Notes: a model not told the origin generated them from the sequence alone. Positions 1 to 13,953 are shown, counted from the stretch's first letter. The stretch: DNA of 64,000 bases from Citrus sinensis (GCF_022201045.2 NC_068556.1:8658001-8722000), one strand, 5' to 3'. Made by a program: numbers and translations.

Positions 1-1139
1 CAAATGGCTTAAACGCCCTTTATGGGTCCAGGATAGGCTTCCATCCAATTTTCTTATAAACCGGCAAATAAAGTCATTTATAGTCAAATTCCTGAGACTA
101 TATCGTGCGTGTTCTTTTTAAAATAATGGCCATAACTAGGAAATTGTACATTGTATGTATCCAGTAGGAAGAATTTCAAAAGTCAAAAAGATGTCATCAA
201 ATGACTCTTTATTCAAGTCATCCTCAATGAATTGAATCGTTTCTTCCCTGTTATCGGATACTATTCCCAAAGATTTACAAGAATGTCTGTTACAATTTGT
301 TCGAGCACACTTATGATAAGAAACTTGGAACCATCTAACTTTGAATAGTTTTCTTTCTTGCAACGAGGCATATAGACAACAAATTTGAGAGGTAATTCCC
401 CTGTTAACTTTGGCTTCAATTAACCAACAGATGTCAACATGATGTTATTTTTCATAAGTAATTGTAAGCGTTCAGACTGAGCTTTATGGATTGTAAGGAA
501 AGCATTTTGAGGGGGTGAAGGAAATTGTTTGTGAAGCTTTTCATGAGTTGTATTCTTATCCATACCTAAGCTGGAGAATATTAGTTATTGTTGAAAATTG
601 ATAGAACCGAGTTTAATAATAAAGGAGTATTGTTATCTGCCACTGAACTAGAGTAACAAATGACAATGCATCAAATAAACGAATCACTCTAGTAAAAACA
701 AAACACACATGAAGACAAAAAAAAGACAAAATAAAAGCACACAATGTAAAAAGTAGGATGTTAACTCACCATCGTTCCTTTATTGAGTATATCTCAAGTT
801 CTAATTGGATATCATAGATACCACCTTTTATTTCCATGAGTTGTCTTTCTAATTATTCAAAATAGATACTGACGTTGGTGGTCATAGATCCCAAACAGGA
901 TATGATTTACAAAATTGGAGCAGGTCGTTTAAGCAAGGCTTCACACATAGAAGTTCATTAAGGTGGTTGACGAGGATCTATCTCATTGAAGTACTCATGA
1001 CGTATAGTAAAAATGAAGAGAGAATACAATTATTAAACAAAAACACTTTAGTAGGAAAGAAATAATTTCAATTAGCAAAGGAATAGTAAAAGAAAATGAC
1101 AAAGAGTTAAGTCACCAAAAATAAATGAAAGAAAAGTCT
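1..1139. other. Region left of the gypsy polyprotein, no gene identified
   Basis: This stretch lies downstream of the end of the minus-strand gypsy polyprotein. The minus strand keeps short open segments around 136-560 and 780-960, separated by stops. I could not match them to any family. They may be the 3' untranslated part of the retroelement, an extra ORF of it, or unrelated host sequence. No LTR copy of 5919-7240 is visible here, so the other LTR probably lies beyond the left edge or has been lost. Confidence 0.4.
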
Positions 1140-4100
1140 TAGTCTAAATTTGGTGGGTCACTCAAATTTATTTCGATGTCTTCTTTATATGGTTGGTACT
1201 TTAGATATGGTTGTGATATTCAACCATTAACTTTAAAAGTTACACCATTTTTTATATCTTTAATTTCAATGGCCCCATGTCAAAAAATAATGTGAACAAT
1301 AAATGGATCAGACCATTGAGAGCATAATTTACCTGGGAATAGATGCAAGCAAAAATTGAATAAAAGCGTTTTCTCATAATTTGCTTGTCATGAAAGACTT
1401 TTATTCACTAGTTATAAATCTTGGCATTTCTATATGCATCATTATAAATTTCCTTAAGTTTTGATAGCTATAGTCTTCTTTCTGTACTAGCCTGTTGCAT
1501 GTCAAAATTCAATTTCTTAATATCCCAATATGCACGATGCTCAAGTTCCACAGGTAGGTGACAAGTTTTCCCATGCACTAACCTATATGGTGGCATCTCA
1601 ATAAGAGTCTTAAAAGCCGTTCAATATGCCTGTAATGCATTAGCAAGTCTCAATGACCAGTCTTTTTTGTTTGGTCTCACTGTCTTTTCTAATATGTGCT
1701 TTATTTCTCGATTGGAGATCTTGACTTAGCCACTGGTTTGTGGATGATATTGGGTAGCCATTTTATGTGTAATACAGTACTTTTTAAAAAGAACTTTGAA
1801 TGATTTATTATAAAAATGAGTACTACCATCAATGATTATCGTCCAAAGAAATCCAAATTGTGAAACAATGTTGCTCTTAAAAAATCTTATCACCACTTTG
1901 TGATTATTGGTTCTGCATGAGATTCTTCTACCCATTTGGATACATAGTTAACAACAACCAATATGTATTGATGGTCAAACAAAGGAGGATGAAATTGATT
2001 CCCCACACATAAAAATCTCAATTACCATAATAGAGTTTAATGGCATCATGTTCCTCCATGTAATGTTTTCTATACATTGACAAATATTACAAAAAAAAAA
2101 GTGTAAGCATCTCGAAATAAAGTGGGTTAATAGAAAATAACACTTATTAAATTAGTTTGGCCTTTGCATTTTTCTTTGTAAGAAGATATTTAAGAGCAGC
2201 ATGATCTATGAATATAATTATTTAACATCCCACGAGATAAGATCTAAACTTTTCTAATGCAAACACTACTGCTTGCATTTCTTTTTGAGTAGTTGAGTAA
2301 TTCAATTATACAATAAACTTTTTGTCCCAATACTGCTTCTATTGCATAATCAGATGCATCACATATTAACTCAAAGGTAACTCCCAATTTAGAGGTTGAA
2401 TGATGGGTAATGAGGTCAACGGCTGCTTTAATTTTTTAAATGCTTCAAGACGAAAGTCATCAAAGATGAAAAGTACATCTTTAGCAAGTAAATAAGGGCC
2501 TAGAAATCTTGGTAAAATCTATAATAAAACGTCTATAAAAACAAGCATGCTCAAGAAAAGATATTACTTCTTTGATTGTTTTAAATGGAGGAAAAATGAA
2601 AATTAGATCTACTTTGGCTTTGTCGACCTCAATACCTTTGTTTGAAATGATGTAATCCAAAACAATACCTTATTTTACTATAAAATGACATTTTTTCTAG
2701 TTCAAAACCAAATTCTTCTTTGTACATCTCTGCAAAACTGGCGTTAGATGATACAAACATTGATAAAATAAATCACCAAAACAAAAGTCATCCATAAAGA
2801 CTTCAAGGAGACATTTAATCATATAAGATAAAATACTAAACATGTATCGTTGAAATATGATAGGTGCATTGCATAATCCAAATGACATTCTCATATATGC
2901 AAAAAGACCAAAAGGGCAAGTGAAAGTGGTTTTACTTGGTCTTTCGGTGCTATGAAAATTTAGTTATGTCCTGAGTAGTCATCTAGAAAATATTAAAATT
3001 CATGATCTGTTAATCTAGTAAGCATTTAGTTGATAAATGGTAAAGGAAAATGAGCTTTTCGTGTGATAGAATTCAATTTCATATAATCAATGCATACATG
3101 CTGCCCTGTAGTCATTCTAATGAGCTTTAATTCATTATTGATGTTCATGACTTTTTTGGGATAACTTGCACAATACTGACCCATAAACTATCATAAATGA
3201 GATAAATGATACTTGCATCTGATAGTTTTAAAAACTTCAGCTCTAATAACTTCTTTCAAGTTATGATTTAACCGACGTTGTAGGTTTAGCATTTTCATTA
3301 AGATGAATATAATACATGCAATCTATTAAATTTATACCTTTTATGTTAGCTATGGTCCATCCTAATGCCTTTTTGCTAATAAAAGATAAAAATATTACTA
3401 GCAAAGTGTTTTCATCTCCCAAGAATACATGCTTCAAAGTGTCGGATAACGATCTAAATTCGAGCTTTGGTGGTGATTTTAATGATGGGCTGAGTTTCTT
3501 TCCCTCATCAACCATTCCATCAATATCAAAATTCAAACCAAAGTGAGTTAAACATATTTGTAAAGGCAACTACATATTTTCAGCTCCATAATCATATTGC
3601 CAAAAGGCAACTATATATTTTCAGCCTTGTATTGAAATTGTGTATCGACAATTACCAATAAAGGTAGACCTAAAATAATGGGAATACGTTTTTTCGAATC
3701 CTACACTGGTTGAGTGTCAATTACAATAAAATCAATAGGAAAATAAAATCTGCCTACCTGAACAAGTACGTCTTCCATAATACCGCGAGATATTTTAATG
3801 GATTGATCTGTAAGTTGCAAGAAAACTAAAATTGCATAAAATTTTCTCAATCCAAGTTTCACAAATACTGAGTAGAGCAAAAGGTTTACACTAACTCCTA
3901 CGTCCAATAAAGAACTCTTAATTATGTAGTTCCCAATACTACATAAGATAATGGGGGAGCTTGGGTCTTTATATTTTGGAGGAATTTTCTATTGGACTAT
4001 AAAACTAATGTTCTTTATTAAAAATGCATTCTTTTGAACATAAATATTTTTCTTTTTAATGCAAAAATTTTTAAGAAATTTGGCATAAGAGGACACTTGT

Positions 4101-5717
4101 TTAATAGCGCTAAGGAAATGGATGTTAACACATACCTCTTTAAAGATCTCCATAACCTCACTTGTAGAATTTCTCTTCTTTGTTTTAACCAACCTCTGAG
4201 GGAATGGGGCTTTAAGTACATATTCTCGTGGACTACTTTCTTCTTTTTCCTTTGGTGATGATTCTTCAAAGTCTAAAGGTAGAATTTGAGTTGTTGATTT
4301 TTTTATCGACATCTCCACTTTATTGTTGACTTCTTTACCTTTTCGTAAGGTTATGACGTCTTTGATCTCTTCATACAACTGGGATGAACTAGTATTAACC
4401 TCGTGTACTCCCTTAGGATTAAGCACTGACTAACTTAAAAATTTGTCTTTCTCAACAGCCATCACCAAAGTTTGAACTAAAAAGGCAAGTTGACCCACCA
4501 TTTTTTTTTAGGTTCAAAATTGATTAGGCTTATGAATTTTTGCCAGCTCTCATCTCATTCCACAGCTCATCAATGGTGCAATTTTTTTGTTCCAATGCAA
4601 AGTGAGTTAAATTTTTAAAATTTTGGAGTGCCTTTTTCCTAAGGTTTCATTTGTGAGTAACTTTAATTCTAATTGTACTGTTTAAATGGCGACTAAGAGA
4701 TTTAACGAGCTTGGTGAACTATTTTACTAGTGTTGGTAGAGCTGGAGCTATAATTTTGTTCCATTGGAATTCATGAGATGATGAAAAGTTATGATGGTCT
4801 CTCTATCCAAGATTATAAGTATTGGAGTAAGCGTTGTAGTTCGACATTTTTCTATCATATTAATTGCATTAGCTTGATTTGGGTATGAATCATGGTCAAA
4901 TTAATTGTAAGCATGTGGCTCTATTAATTCAGTAGCAATCAATGATGCTATTTGGTGAGAAAGTCCTTCGACTATTACTTTGACTTCCTTGATGTCCATT
5001 CCTGATTCGCCAATATGAACTTTATTTACTCCTTTTATTTTTCTCACATTTTTTAATGATCGGCTTCACTATTGGGAATTATAAGCTTGTTGCTAGAAGA
5101 AACCCTAATTTTCTTATGTCCTTTTGGACATTAATTCACCTCCACTTATCGTCGTTAGCCATTATTGCACATGTGTCAATAGTCTCTCCAAGAAAGATTG
5201 ATATTGGTGCCATTTATCGTACCCATGATGCGGAGACTTCAAGAGTAGCCCGCTGAATGTCTTCGATGCTTTGAAAAATTGCTCATTTTTTGTTCAATAC
5301 GTTGCTTGCTAATAGTTTCACATAATGGGAATAAATGGTCACTAAGTATTTAAATAAATATTTTATAAAACATAAAACCAATGCTATTTGCAGGGAAAGA
5401 ATCTAACTTATTGTACGAGTCTTCATTTTTTAGGCCATAGAATGATTAGAGACAATTTAGCACACTAGCTTTTAACCCAAAACTTTTAATAGCTACATTT
5501 GGGTATCTTATACATGATGTGCTCAAATTAGCTAATAGACTGAAGTAGTCCTTAAATGGTCTCTCTTGTGGTGCTTGTGGTTGTTGTTCCACATCCACTT
5601 CAATTTTATCTTCAAATTTAACCTTTGATGCAATGCGCCTCTGTATGCAAAGTGTCTTTTCTAGTTCAAGAACTATATGTTCTAGATCATGTGATTGTGG
5701 CCTTCGACCATGCATAC
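1140..5717 (-). mobile_element. Decayed Ty3/gypsy (Athila-like) retrotransposon, gag-pol remnant
   Basis: Read on the minus strand, the parts come in the usual gypsy order. A gag-like segment lies at 5717-5446. A gag-to-protease linker at 4426-3989 carries IKQVSSYAKFLK. The aspartic protease at 3907-3701 has GVSVNLLLYSVF and RGIMEDVLVQVGRFYFP. The segment before the reverse transcriptase (3569-3261) has ALGWTIANIKGI. The reverse transcriptase at 2894-2697 has FGLCNAP and the catalytic FMDD. RNase H around 2310-2150 has FALEKFRSYL and DHAALKYLLTKK. The integrase core at 1935-1726 has TQYHPQTSG, and a C-terminal tail near 1280-1140 reads HGAIEIKD...FKVNG. In-frame stops and frame changes between all blocks show the element is dead. 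Protease before reverse transcriptase, and RNase H before integrase, mark it as Ty3/gypsy. The Athila-like placement rests on the motifs and the primer-binding site, and is from knowledge of the family. Confidence 0.88.
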
Positions 5718-5893
5718 AAGGAACACGTAAAATAAAAATAAAACTAATAAAATAAAAAGAAATAAGAAGTTATGATATTGACTTTCTTATGTTGTTACAC
5801 ACTTACTATGAAAACACACTCAAAATCTATATACAAAGCTTTTTTTACATAATATTTACAAAGAAAATTAATTCTACAATTAAAATGACTTAC

Positions 5894-5915
5894 CTCCTCG
5901 GCAACGGCTCCAAAA
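5894..5915 (-). other. Primer-binding site of the gypsy element (tRNA-Asp type)
   Basis: On the minus strand this reads TTGGAGCCGTTGCCGAGGAG, close to the tRNA-Asp-type site (TGGCGCCGTTGCCGGGG) common in Athila-like elements. It sits 3 bases downstream of a terminal CA on the minus strand, as expected for a primer-binding site next to a 5' LTR. Two substitutions fit an old copy. Confidence 0.7.
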
Positions 5916-5918
5916 ACT

Positions 5919-7240
5919 TGTTATACAAATTTTATTGTACTCGCAAGCGCACGAATCTATTGCAGTATAGATTAATGGTGATGAGTGTCAATCCTACAAC
6001 GAGGAAGATTTAATCGTGTGTAATGTTAATTTTCAGAGTTTAAATGTGAGTTAGTTGGATGTAATTTATTTATCTTAAGATTTAAAATAAAATGATAAGA
6101 ATGAATTAAAGGTAAAACAATGCAAATGAAGCGTTTAAGTCTCTGAATTCATACTCAATATTTCACTCTGGGCTTAATATTTCTTTTTATTCCAATTAAT
6201 TTATAATGGGATATTTCCACTTTTCATAGTACTCATTTTGATAAATATAGTATCAAGCACTTGTAATGCCGGGGAAAATAATCTTCTGCTAAATATGGTG
6301 TCAAATACATGTTGTGCCAGGTGATAACAATCCTACTATCGACAATGTGGCAAGATCGTCCACTAAATAACTTAAAAGTTGTCTTTGTCAACACTAAGTT
6401 GAGAGGACCCACAAATACTAGAAGGGAATTCTTTTTATTACTCTAATAATTATAATGTAAAGTGCTCATTGTGCCAAACGGTAATGATATTATAGTAGGA
6501 AGACTTTATACCGTGCAAAATCTAGACAAAATTATTACTGTTTGCCAACCATAAGTCAAAACAATATAATCAATCAGAGAGTGAATAAACTTACTAAATT
6601 AAACTCATAGATCATGTTAAGACTTCGCCTTCAACCCAATCTTGAACTAGGGTGAAAATGGTAATTTTATAAAGGTATGTAGAAACATACAAGGTACAGT
6701 AAGATTTTGACAAAATGGAGCTCAAATTTAGATTTAGAACAATCAAATTAGGGAGGGAGCCACCAATTTATAGATGCAATAGGTAATTAAGGATCTATCG
6801 GATGAAAACAATTCGAACGCTCAAAATTATGCCACGTGGCAAGATCTAATTGGCTGGAGCAACAAAATCAAGGTTGTGATTCGGTCCAATAAGATGCTGC
6901 CACATTATCTGTCAATGTCATTTCATTGGGCAATGCCGCGTCAGCTGATTAATGCCAAGTTAGCTAGGCCTCACCAAAATCTAAAATTATAATTTTATCC
7001 TTTATGCCCTTCGTAAGATTTTAGCTATTTTGAGCTTAAAAATACTATCTATTTTGCTATCTGATTTCTTGTTAATTATGAAATGACTGAAATACCCTTA
7101 AAATACATAAAACACTCAGATTATAACAAAACACATACAATCAAAGTTTAAAGGACTTAAACATATAAAAGTAAAAATTTTAGTGAGACTTGGATTGTAA
7201 AATGACAATTTTACCCTTTATAAATATATTTTTTCCAGCA
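5919..7240 (-). repeat. Probable 5' LTR of the minus-strand gypsy element
   Basis: The inner edge is well placed: on the minus strand it ends ...GTATAACA next to the primer-binding site. The outer edge is a guess from a minus-strand TG (TGCTGGAA) at 7240 and could be off by hundreds of bases. A minus-strand TATA-like TCTATAAATT at 6774-6765 would divide U3 from R. No partner LTR is in the window, so the ends and target duplication cannot be tested here. Confidence 0.5.
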
Positions 7241-7415
7241 CTCAACAACGTCTAAGGCTATAACCTTTTGTTTATATTTAATGTTATTAAAAATTTATCG
7301 AGCGTTATTGATGTGAATTTGACTTCTGTCAAAACCGTTCTAATATCTATTTTGTAGGAATGGAGAGTAGATGTTCAAAATATGCTGCTAAAAATAACAC
7401 AGGCTCAAAAATATC

Positions 7416-7619
7416 ATGGAAAAAGCTGAAGAATAAGCTATATTGAACATTTTAGATGCAATAGTTGCAAATGGTGGTCAAACTGATAATGGTACCTTTA
7501 AATTTGGAAGTTACAAGTATACTAAAAATGAATCAGAAAAACTATTACCAAGGAGCAATTTAAAGGCGTATCCACATATTGAATTTGAGATAAGGATATG
7601 GAAGAAAACTCATTGTTAA
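7416..7619 (+). pseudogene. Myb/SANT-like DNA-binding domain fragment, 5' part
   Basis: The frame starting at ATG 7416 reads an internal stop at codon 7 and then a run including ILDAIVANGGQTDNGTF and LKAYPHIEFEIRIWKK. This is the core of the plant Myb/SANT-like domain, in which the pattern of an aromatic and acidic start, NGGxxDNGTF and KAxPHIExxIxxWKK is typical. Such genes are abundant in plants and are related to PIF/Harbinger accessory proteins. The frame ends at TAA 7617-7619, about 40 residues short of the usual end of the domain. The next part of the same gene type lies 6.4 kb downstream at 14026. Confidence is high for family identity and moderate that both parts were once one gene. 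Confidence 0.72.
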
Positions 7620-9507
7620 GCCTCGATTTTTTGTTTAAAATAACATGAATATATGTGGATTAAATCTGAAATTTTATGTTAATTTATATGGTCTATGTTA
7701 TGAGAAAACAAGAACCCTAATCCATGAACATGTATGTTTATTTTACTCATAACTCTTGGTACATTGATTAGTTCTCTACGTTTTTTAAGATCATTTGAAA
7801 GATAATTTAGAGAGCTTTCCAATGATATATACATATGCATAATTCTAAGTTATATGGAGAGAGATTGAGCCAATCAAATTTCTCGTTTGAATTTGGAAAT
7901 TTTGATAATGTAGGAGATGATGAACAGTGGTATGTCTGCAACATCACTCTCGATATCAGTGCATGAATAACATCCTTACAGTGTATTAAAAACCTGATTC
8001 CAGATGCAAAATCAACACAAAGTTTTGAGTTGAAAGGTAGTTGGATTGTCGCTAGAAAATAGATGAAACAAAGCACGTGCATTACACTCTCTAAGAGTGC
8101 GCATGTAGAAGGACTGGAACTACAGAACTAGTTGGCTCACGCTACGCGAGCTATTTGAAATGTTAGAGCCACTCGCCAGCTTAGTCAATGCGCCATTGAT
8201 TGGTGGCATTTGACCCACCCTTGTCTCCGAAGAGTGAGATACACTCATTGCCTTCTCAACTTTAGTTTTAAGGCCATTTGCGGCGACTGACTCAAAATTT
8301 TATCCTCTTTTATTTTATTATTTATAAAAAAAATTATTTACATTAATTATTTAATTTTAAGTAAAATATTTTTAAGATGTTTTAAATAAAATAAATAATT
8401 TCAAAGAGACATAAAATTTAGGAAAAATATTTTTTAAAGATTTTGAGATGTGCTTGACAGTGTTCCACTTCTGTGGGAGCTATTTCAACACGTTACTAAA
8501 TGTACTCTCCTTATAATGCATATTGATGAATTATCTAACATTTGATGAGATGATGTGTGCTATTTGTTTGAAAATAAACATGATTATTCTCATTAATCTA
8601 TGTGATAATCATGATGAATTGATTTGTGAATTGCATTCGAATGTCACATGTAATTATTTTAATGAAAAAACAATAAGATTTTATAATGTATTGAGATTAT
8701 TAAAACCTAACGTAGTAATGTGAGTGTATGCATGTCTAGCAAAAATTATGTCAAAAGATTATAAGAGTCTAAGTAAATAAGGTATTTAAGTGGGACCATC
8801 TAGTCCCACCTCTTTTCTAGGAATTTTCCTAATGCATTATTCACGTGAACAAATGCATTTAGGACTGAAGGCTCCTTCAATTCCCTTATATTTAAAACTC
8901 TGGGAATAAATAATAAGTGAACTAAATATTATGTGCAATAGAATAGAATTATGTTAACTTAATACTTGGAAAGGATGATGATTGGAAGCCTCATGGATTT
9001 TTTTATTCCAATCCTTATATTAAACTTTCATTAATTCAGTTTATGGTTGCAGTAAAATATATTAAATATATGAATTGAATGAATAGTATGCTAGCATTAA
9101 TTGTCTCTTTATTTAATTTTAGTTTGTGTTTTGCAATGAGTTGTGTGCAAATTAAATCATCAGACTATGAACAAACACTAATTTTGAGCTTGAGCATACC
9201 ACTTCGCTTTAGAAGATAACGGGCATTTTAAAGGGGCTTTACAAAAGCCTCACATACTCGCATCTTGTTGCTGAGTAACATGTATTTTGCCCTTATTAAT
9301 TAGTCCCAGTATTAAGTTGCTCATCTATGAGAGCTCAAATATGTTAGACACATTGTAATTAACAATGTTAGGTCTAAGCAACAATGTCCAACCCCAATAG
9401 TTAGAACAATATGGGAGTTTATATAATACGTAACCTTAGGAATTTGTAGATTAGTGCTAACAAGTTGCTAAAACCTCTAACCAAATATGTGTTGCTTGAA
9501 TTTAAAA
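7620..9507. other. Repeat-derived sequence with no intact gene
   Basis: I see no coding region. 7740-8290 has the look of an LTR or untranslated leader of an Athila-type element, but no boundary could be fixed. Two palindrome-like words occur, including GGGACCATCTAGTCCCAC near 8791. Some of 8990-9500 may be the degraded 5' part of the copia element that follows. Confidence 0.35.
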
Positions 9508-9699
9508 GATAAACGCCTAGAGGAAGCTAATGCTTCTAATTAACTCCATATTACTAAGTCCAACTATAGAAGATGAGCGCCTACATATGGCTAATGCATC
9601 TAGCAAACTCCGTATAATGGATTCTAATTTAAGAAGATAAGTGCTTAAAAGCAACTAATACTTATAAAATTAACCTAGCATTAAGGAGTTTGACTTGCA
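9508..9699 (+). repeat. Three diverged tandem copies of a 64-bp unit
   Basis: Copies start at 9508, 9572 and 9636. Each begins GATAAACGCC, GATGAGCGCC or GATAAGTGCT and continues with a GCTAATGC-like word and a CTCC-like word. The exact 64-bp spacing across diverged copies suggests an old local duplication. Confidence 0.7.
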
Positions 9700-10139
9700 C
9701 AAAGCTTCAAACTTTAAGCATAAAAGATGGAGTAATCTCTCCTAGTGGGAGTTAAGGACTCAATTTTAATCTAAGTGACCAATGCTAACAAATGCCAGAT
9801 GAGGCAAGCAAGCTTGGAAAATAAAAGGACAATACATGGATGGCTACTTAACAGTTATGGTTATTTCGTTTGTGATTGCATTGAGCAGTAGTATACTAAG
9901 TAGCCATATCTTGTGACTAGAAATCACAAAAGAGTTTTGATGTTTTTTCATTATAATTGTCAAAGGAAAAGACATATACATATAGGAATGTCCTCATTGT
10001 AGAAGTCAAGAGTATAAGCACCTGCAAGTTGGTATTCCATGGTCCTCATTTTTCTAATGATATATATACATTGAAAGTTCATTAAAAACTATGTTTTTAT
10101 TATTTACCTTCTAAGATTAGGATATTTACTTTTAGGTGT

Positions 10140-13100
10140 TTGTTTAACCATTTTGGAAAAGAGATTTTAAGAAAAGTTTTTCACTATGCATCATCTTATT
10201 GTGATGATATACATGCCAAAATTTGGCATATTAGACTAAGACATATGGCTAAGTTGTCTAGAGAAAGCACATTGGGCTTACTCACCGTAATAATAAAGTG
10301 CACATGTAAAAGTCATAGAAGAACAACTTGGAAAACCACTTGGCAAAGAAACTAGAGCCAAATGCTCATTGGGAGTAGTCCATTTTGACACTTGTAGTAA
10401 AATGAATGTAAAGGCCAAGAAATGAAGCCTATAGTAATTACACTCATATATCTATCTATAAATCAATTGTACTAGGTTACTTTAGATTATTCTTGGAAAT
10501 GTTAGAGATCAAATTAAGATAAATCAAAATATGTATATCTTTCTAAGCAATTTTGGGAATTGTACATGAGAAATATATAGATAGATAACTGATTATTCCT
10601 AAAATTACGCATTACTTAGAGTAGTGCATGAACTTCTCCAATATGTAGTTTCAATATACTTTATTTGACTGCAGCTTAAATACTTGATTAATTTCTTAAA
10701 TGATGAGTTGCTTACGCACCTAATAAGGTGGCTCTACCAAATAACTATATTCAATGAAATAATTGAAAAGGAATCTTATATCGTCTTTCAAAGATTGAAA
10801 ATAATTTCTTCATAATTATTTCATAATGCAATAATGAACAAATAATATTTGCATAAAACTCTCACTCTAAATGCTAATGAACTACGGATAAAAGCAACAA
10901 TTAACAAACAAAGCCATTAAATGATAGCTATATTTGGGACATGGTTAGTCCATGGCCAAACAAACAATTGCAAATAATAGAGTTGTGCATGCATAAGGCA
11001 AAAGGCACAAGTACAATCATAAGTTTTGATTGATTGTTTAAAGTTATACCCAACGGGTTTAACTAGAAAGAAACTCATGAATAAAAGGTTTCTTTAAGGC
11101 AATTATTTATGGATAACACTAGACATGCATTTGTTGTCACATCAAATAGATGTAATAAATGCATCTCAATGGAGAATTAGAAAAAGAAATATACATATGG
11201 AACAAGTACAAGGTTGTTGCCAAAGTCTTTAAGCACATGGTTTGCATGCTCAAAAGATTTTTGCTAAAGGTTTTAAGCACATAGACTGCATGCTCAAAAG
11301 GCTTTTGCTAAAGGCCTTAAGCACATAGCTTGCTTGCTCTAAAAGGTCTGTACATGTATCTATAACATTCTCTTAATAATGGAATCTTAAATTTCATTAA
11401 GTTGTATTTCATTACAAGTCTTAGGTGATTTAAGATAGTCATTGCATTTATGCATGTGGACAATATTTTTAGATGACTAGAAATAAAGAAGATTTTGTCC
11501 AAAATCATTGGTATTGATCATCTAATGAAATATGGGAAAAGTTGCCTATGTTTTAGGAGCTTGAATCTAAATAGAATCCTTTAAGAATTTTCTAACTCTA
11601 TCACAAGAGTTATATTTATATTAGAAATATTCTTAAAAAGATTAAAAATGGCAACCTAAAGCCAATTGGATACTCTTATAGAGAATGACAAATGCTTAGC
11701 CTTGCTGTGCCTATCAGACTTCTAACCAAAAAAAAAAAAGGCTAATGTTTTTCGTCTTAATGCCAATAAAAGTCTCACGTACATTGGAATGAACAACACT
11801 TGATATATACTATGAGATTAGTAAGAAGTACCAATCCAACCCTGAAGAAAGCAATGAGTTGCTTAAAAAGGTTTTTAGCATACCTCTATAGCACTGTGAA
11901 CTACTTTTTGTATCTAAGAATATCTTTGCGCTTGAGTGCCAATAGAAGTAGTGATTTAAACAAGTGAAAATTAACCTTAAGATAGTACATCTTTGTATAA
12001 CATTAGTGGTATTACATGGGATATTACAATAATAAACATGTATAGCTTTGTCCATGGTGAGAGCTATATTTATAGGCATGTTTCAGTGGCTATGTGAAAA
12101 TTCTTTTGTTTGGTTATTTGTAATATCTCAAGATTGTCATAAGTACTTAGAGACTATGATGGAAAATAATAAACCAAACAAAAGGATTTCACGTATAGAG
12201 GATATTTTTGTACTACAAAATACAAAACACGTAAAGCCATAATGATACAACAAGATATTTTAACTTTACAATATGTATCTACATAAAACATGGTATAAAT
12301 CATTAAAAAGATGTGACTAGAGATGTTTAATTGTCACAAGCTTGATCTATTAGGGATTTGCAGACTTGTTGTTATAGATTAAGAATGTCATCATTGGATA
12401 TTTCTTATAATACCATATTGTTAATAATAAAGTACTTGTCCAATACTTAAAGAGTGGAGCTAGCATAACTACATATACAATATTGTAAAAAAAATATATT
12501 GTCAATTTAAGACTAGTTTTTTTACGCAAGAGGTCGTCTCAGTTGCTGTAGTAGCAAGTTGGGATGAGACACATAGAATTACAACACAATTAGATATATG
12601 GTCTACTATAGTGGAGCTCATGTAATTCTAAAGAATGTGTCACCTTGACTAGGTCAAGATGAGGTCACATTAAGTAAGTTATTGGACCGACTATGATATA
12701 TTCCACTATCATGGAAATATGATTTAAGCTAGGTATAAGTTTACTGCTTTGTGAAGATGAGCTTATTAAAACTCAAGTTAGTGCTTTCATAGCGACTGAA
12801 CTATGATTTGTACAATGAATAGTTAGACATTTGCTCTTTATTAAAGGAGAATTCATTGTAATGTGTGATTTATACCATGCATGCTTCTTGTGACCAATAA
12901 GGAAAATGAGTGGAAAAAAAATGAACGAATTCCTAGTTCCTTATTGTGTAAATTCTTTCGAGGTAGAATGAGACCTCGGTTGGTATCCTCAGTCAACAAT
13001 ATTTTGAGGTGAAAGATTAATGTTTGCTACTTTAGCATGTTATCCATGGCTATGACATTATGCGGCTTATAAAATGTGTCTAAGAAATTAGTTAGTCTAA

Positions 13101-13480
13101 AATCTTCCAAATATGAGTAGGATGGGAAGATTTATTTTCCTACATCTAAATTGCTTATTCACCAATCGACTAATTGTATAATCTGTATAGGGATAGTTAT
13201 AATTGTAGATACGTAGAGCTCGTAGAATCAAGCATATCTTTTATTAAGGGATTAAGTATTCTTGGACCAAATTAATCAAAATAAAATCTACGATACATGA
13301 TGAAAATATATCTAATCTCTTGTATATATTACAATTGAGATTTCTTATTATTTAAGCTCCAACTTATTGTTCATGGGTCACACGTTGCATTTGCCTGTAT
13401 GATATTGCATTTAAGGCTTCGGGCTTAATTGCTTTCGTTACTCTACATATGGTATCATCCCATCACATGTGAGTGGGAGA
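10140..13480 (+). mobile_element. Decayed Ty1/copia internal region
   Basis: Around 10200-10270 the plus strand reads KIWHIRLRHMAKLS, matching the GAG-pre-integrase signature LWHxRLGHMS of copia polyproteins. About 120 bp downstream a shifted frame reads VHFDTCSKMNVKAK, which resembles the start of the copia integrase (VHSDxCGPMxVxAR). Everything further on is full of stops, and I could not place the reverse transcriptase or RNase H. The unit ends at a purine-rich tract (GAGTGGGAGA, 13471-13480) directly before an LTR start, as in intact copia elements. No 5' LTR matching 13481-13953 was seen upstream, so the element is probably 5'-truncated or rearranged. Confidence 0.65.
11225..11347 (+). 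repeat. Tandem repeat of about 44 bp, nearly three copies
   Basis: Copies begin at 11225, 11270 and 11314 and share TTAAGCACATAG, TGCATGCTC and TTTTGCTAAAG words. It lies inside the decayed copia element. The third copy is incomplete. Confidence 0.8.
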
Positions 13481-13953
13481 TGTTGGAATTGGCCCCATGA
13501 TGGGCCGGATCGGCCCAACAAAAAGAACATCTAGAAGCTTCGTTTAGATAGAGTTCCATATGATCGCTATAAGCCTAATTGGACTTTGAGAGTTACGAAA
13601 TCTTTTGGTTGACTTTAATCACTTTATTAGCTTTGATATAAACACACCTATTGTATCTAAAATACAACAGTGTGTGAGAGACATGAAAAGTACGTCAAAC
13701 TTATTATAAAATACAAATAGTGAAAATGAGAGAGAAAAAAAGCAGTGGACTCTTGCAATGTGATGTGAGGGGATTTTCTTTTATTATAATTATTCTTCGA
13801 CCATATGCATATGGTGGCATGAGGATATTCCATGAGATTATCCTTTGTCTCTACAAAGACATAATTTTGTTGTGATCTGCTTTTGCATTCAAGGATCAAA
13901 ATGTACACTTTTGGACTCCCATTAATTGTTTTAAATATACACAAAAATCAACA
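13481..13953 (+). repeat. 3' LTR of the copia element
   Basis: It starts TGTTGGAATT right after the polypurine tract GAGTGGGAGA and ends ...AATCAACA, giving the TGTTG...CAACA ends usual for plant copia LTRs (473 bp). Flanks show no checkable target duplication because the 5' LTR is missing. Confidence 0.75.

Noticed and set aside
11225-11347. Regular repeats resembling a CRISPR array
   Set aside because: The copies are head-to-tail without unique spacers, in plant nuclear DNA.
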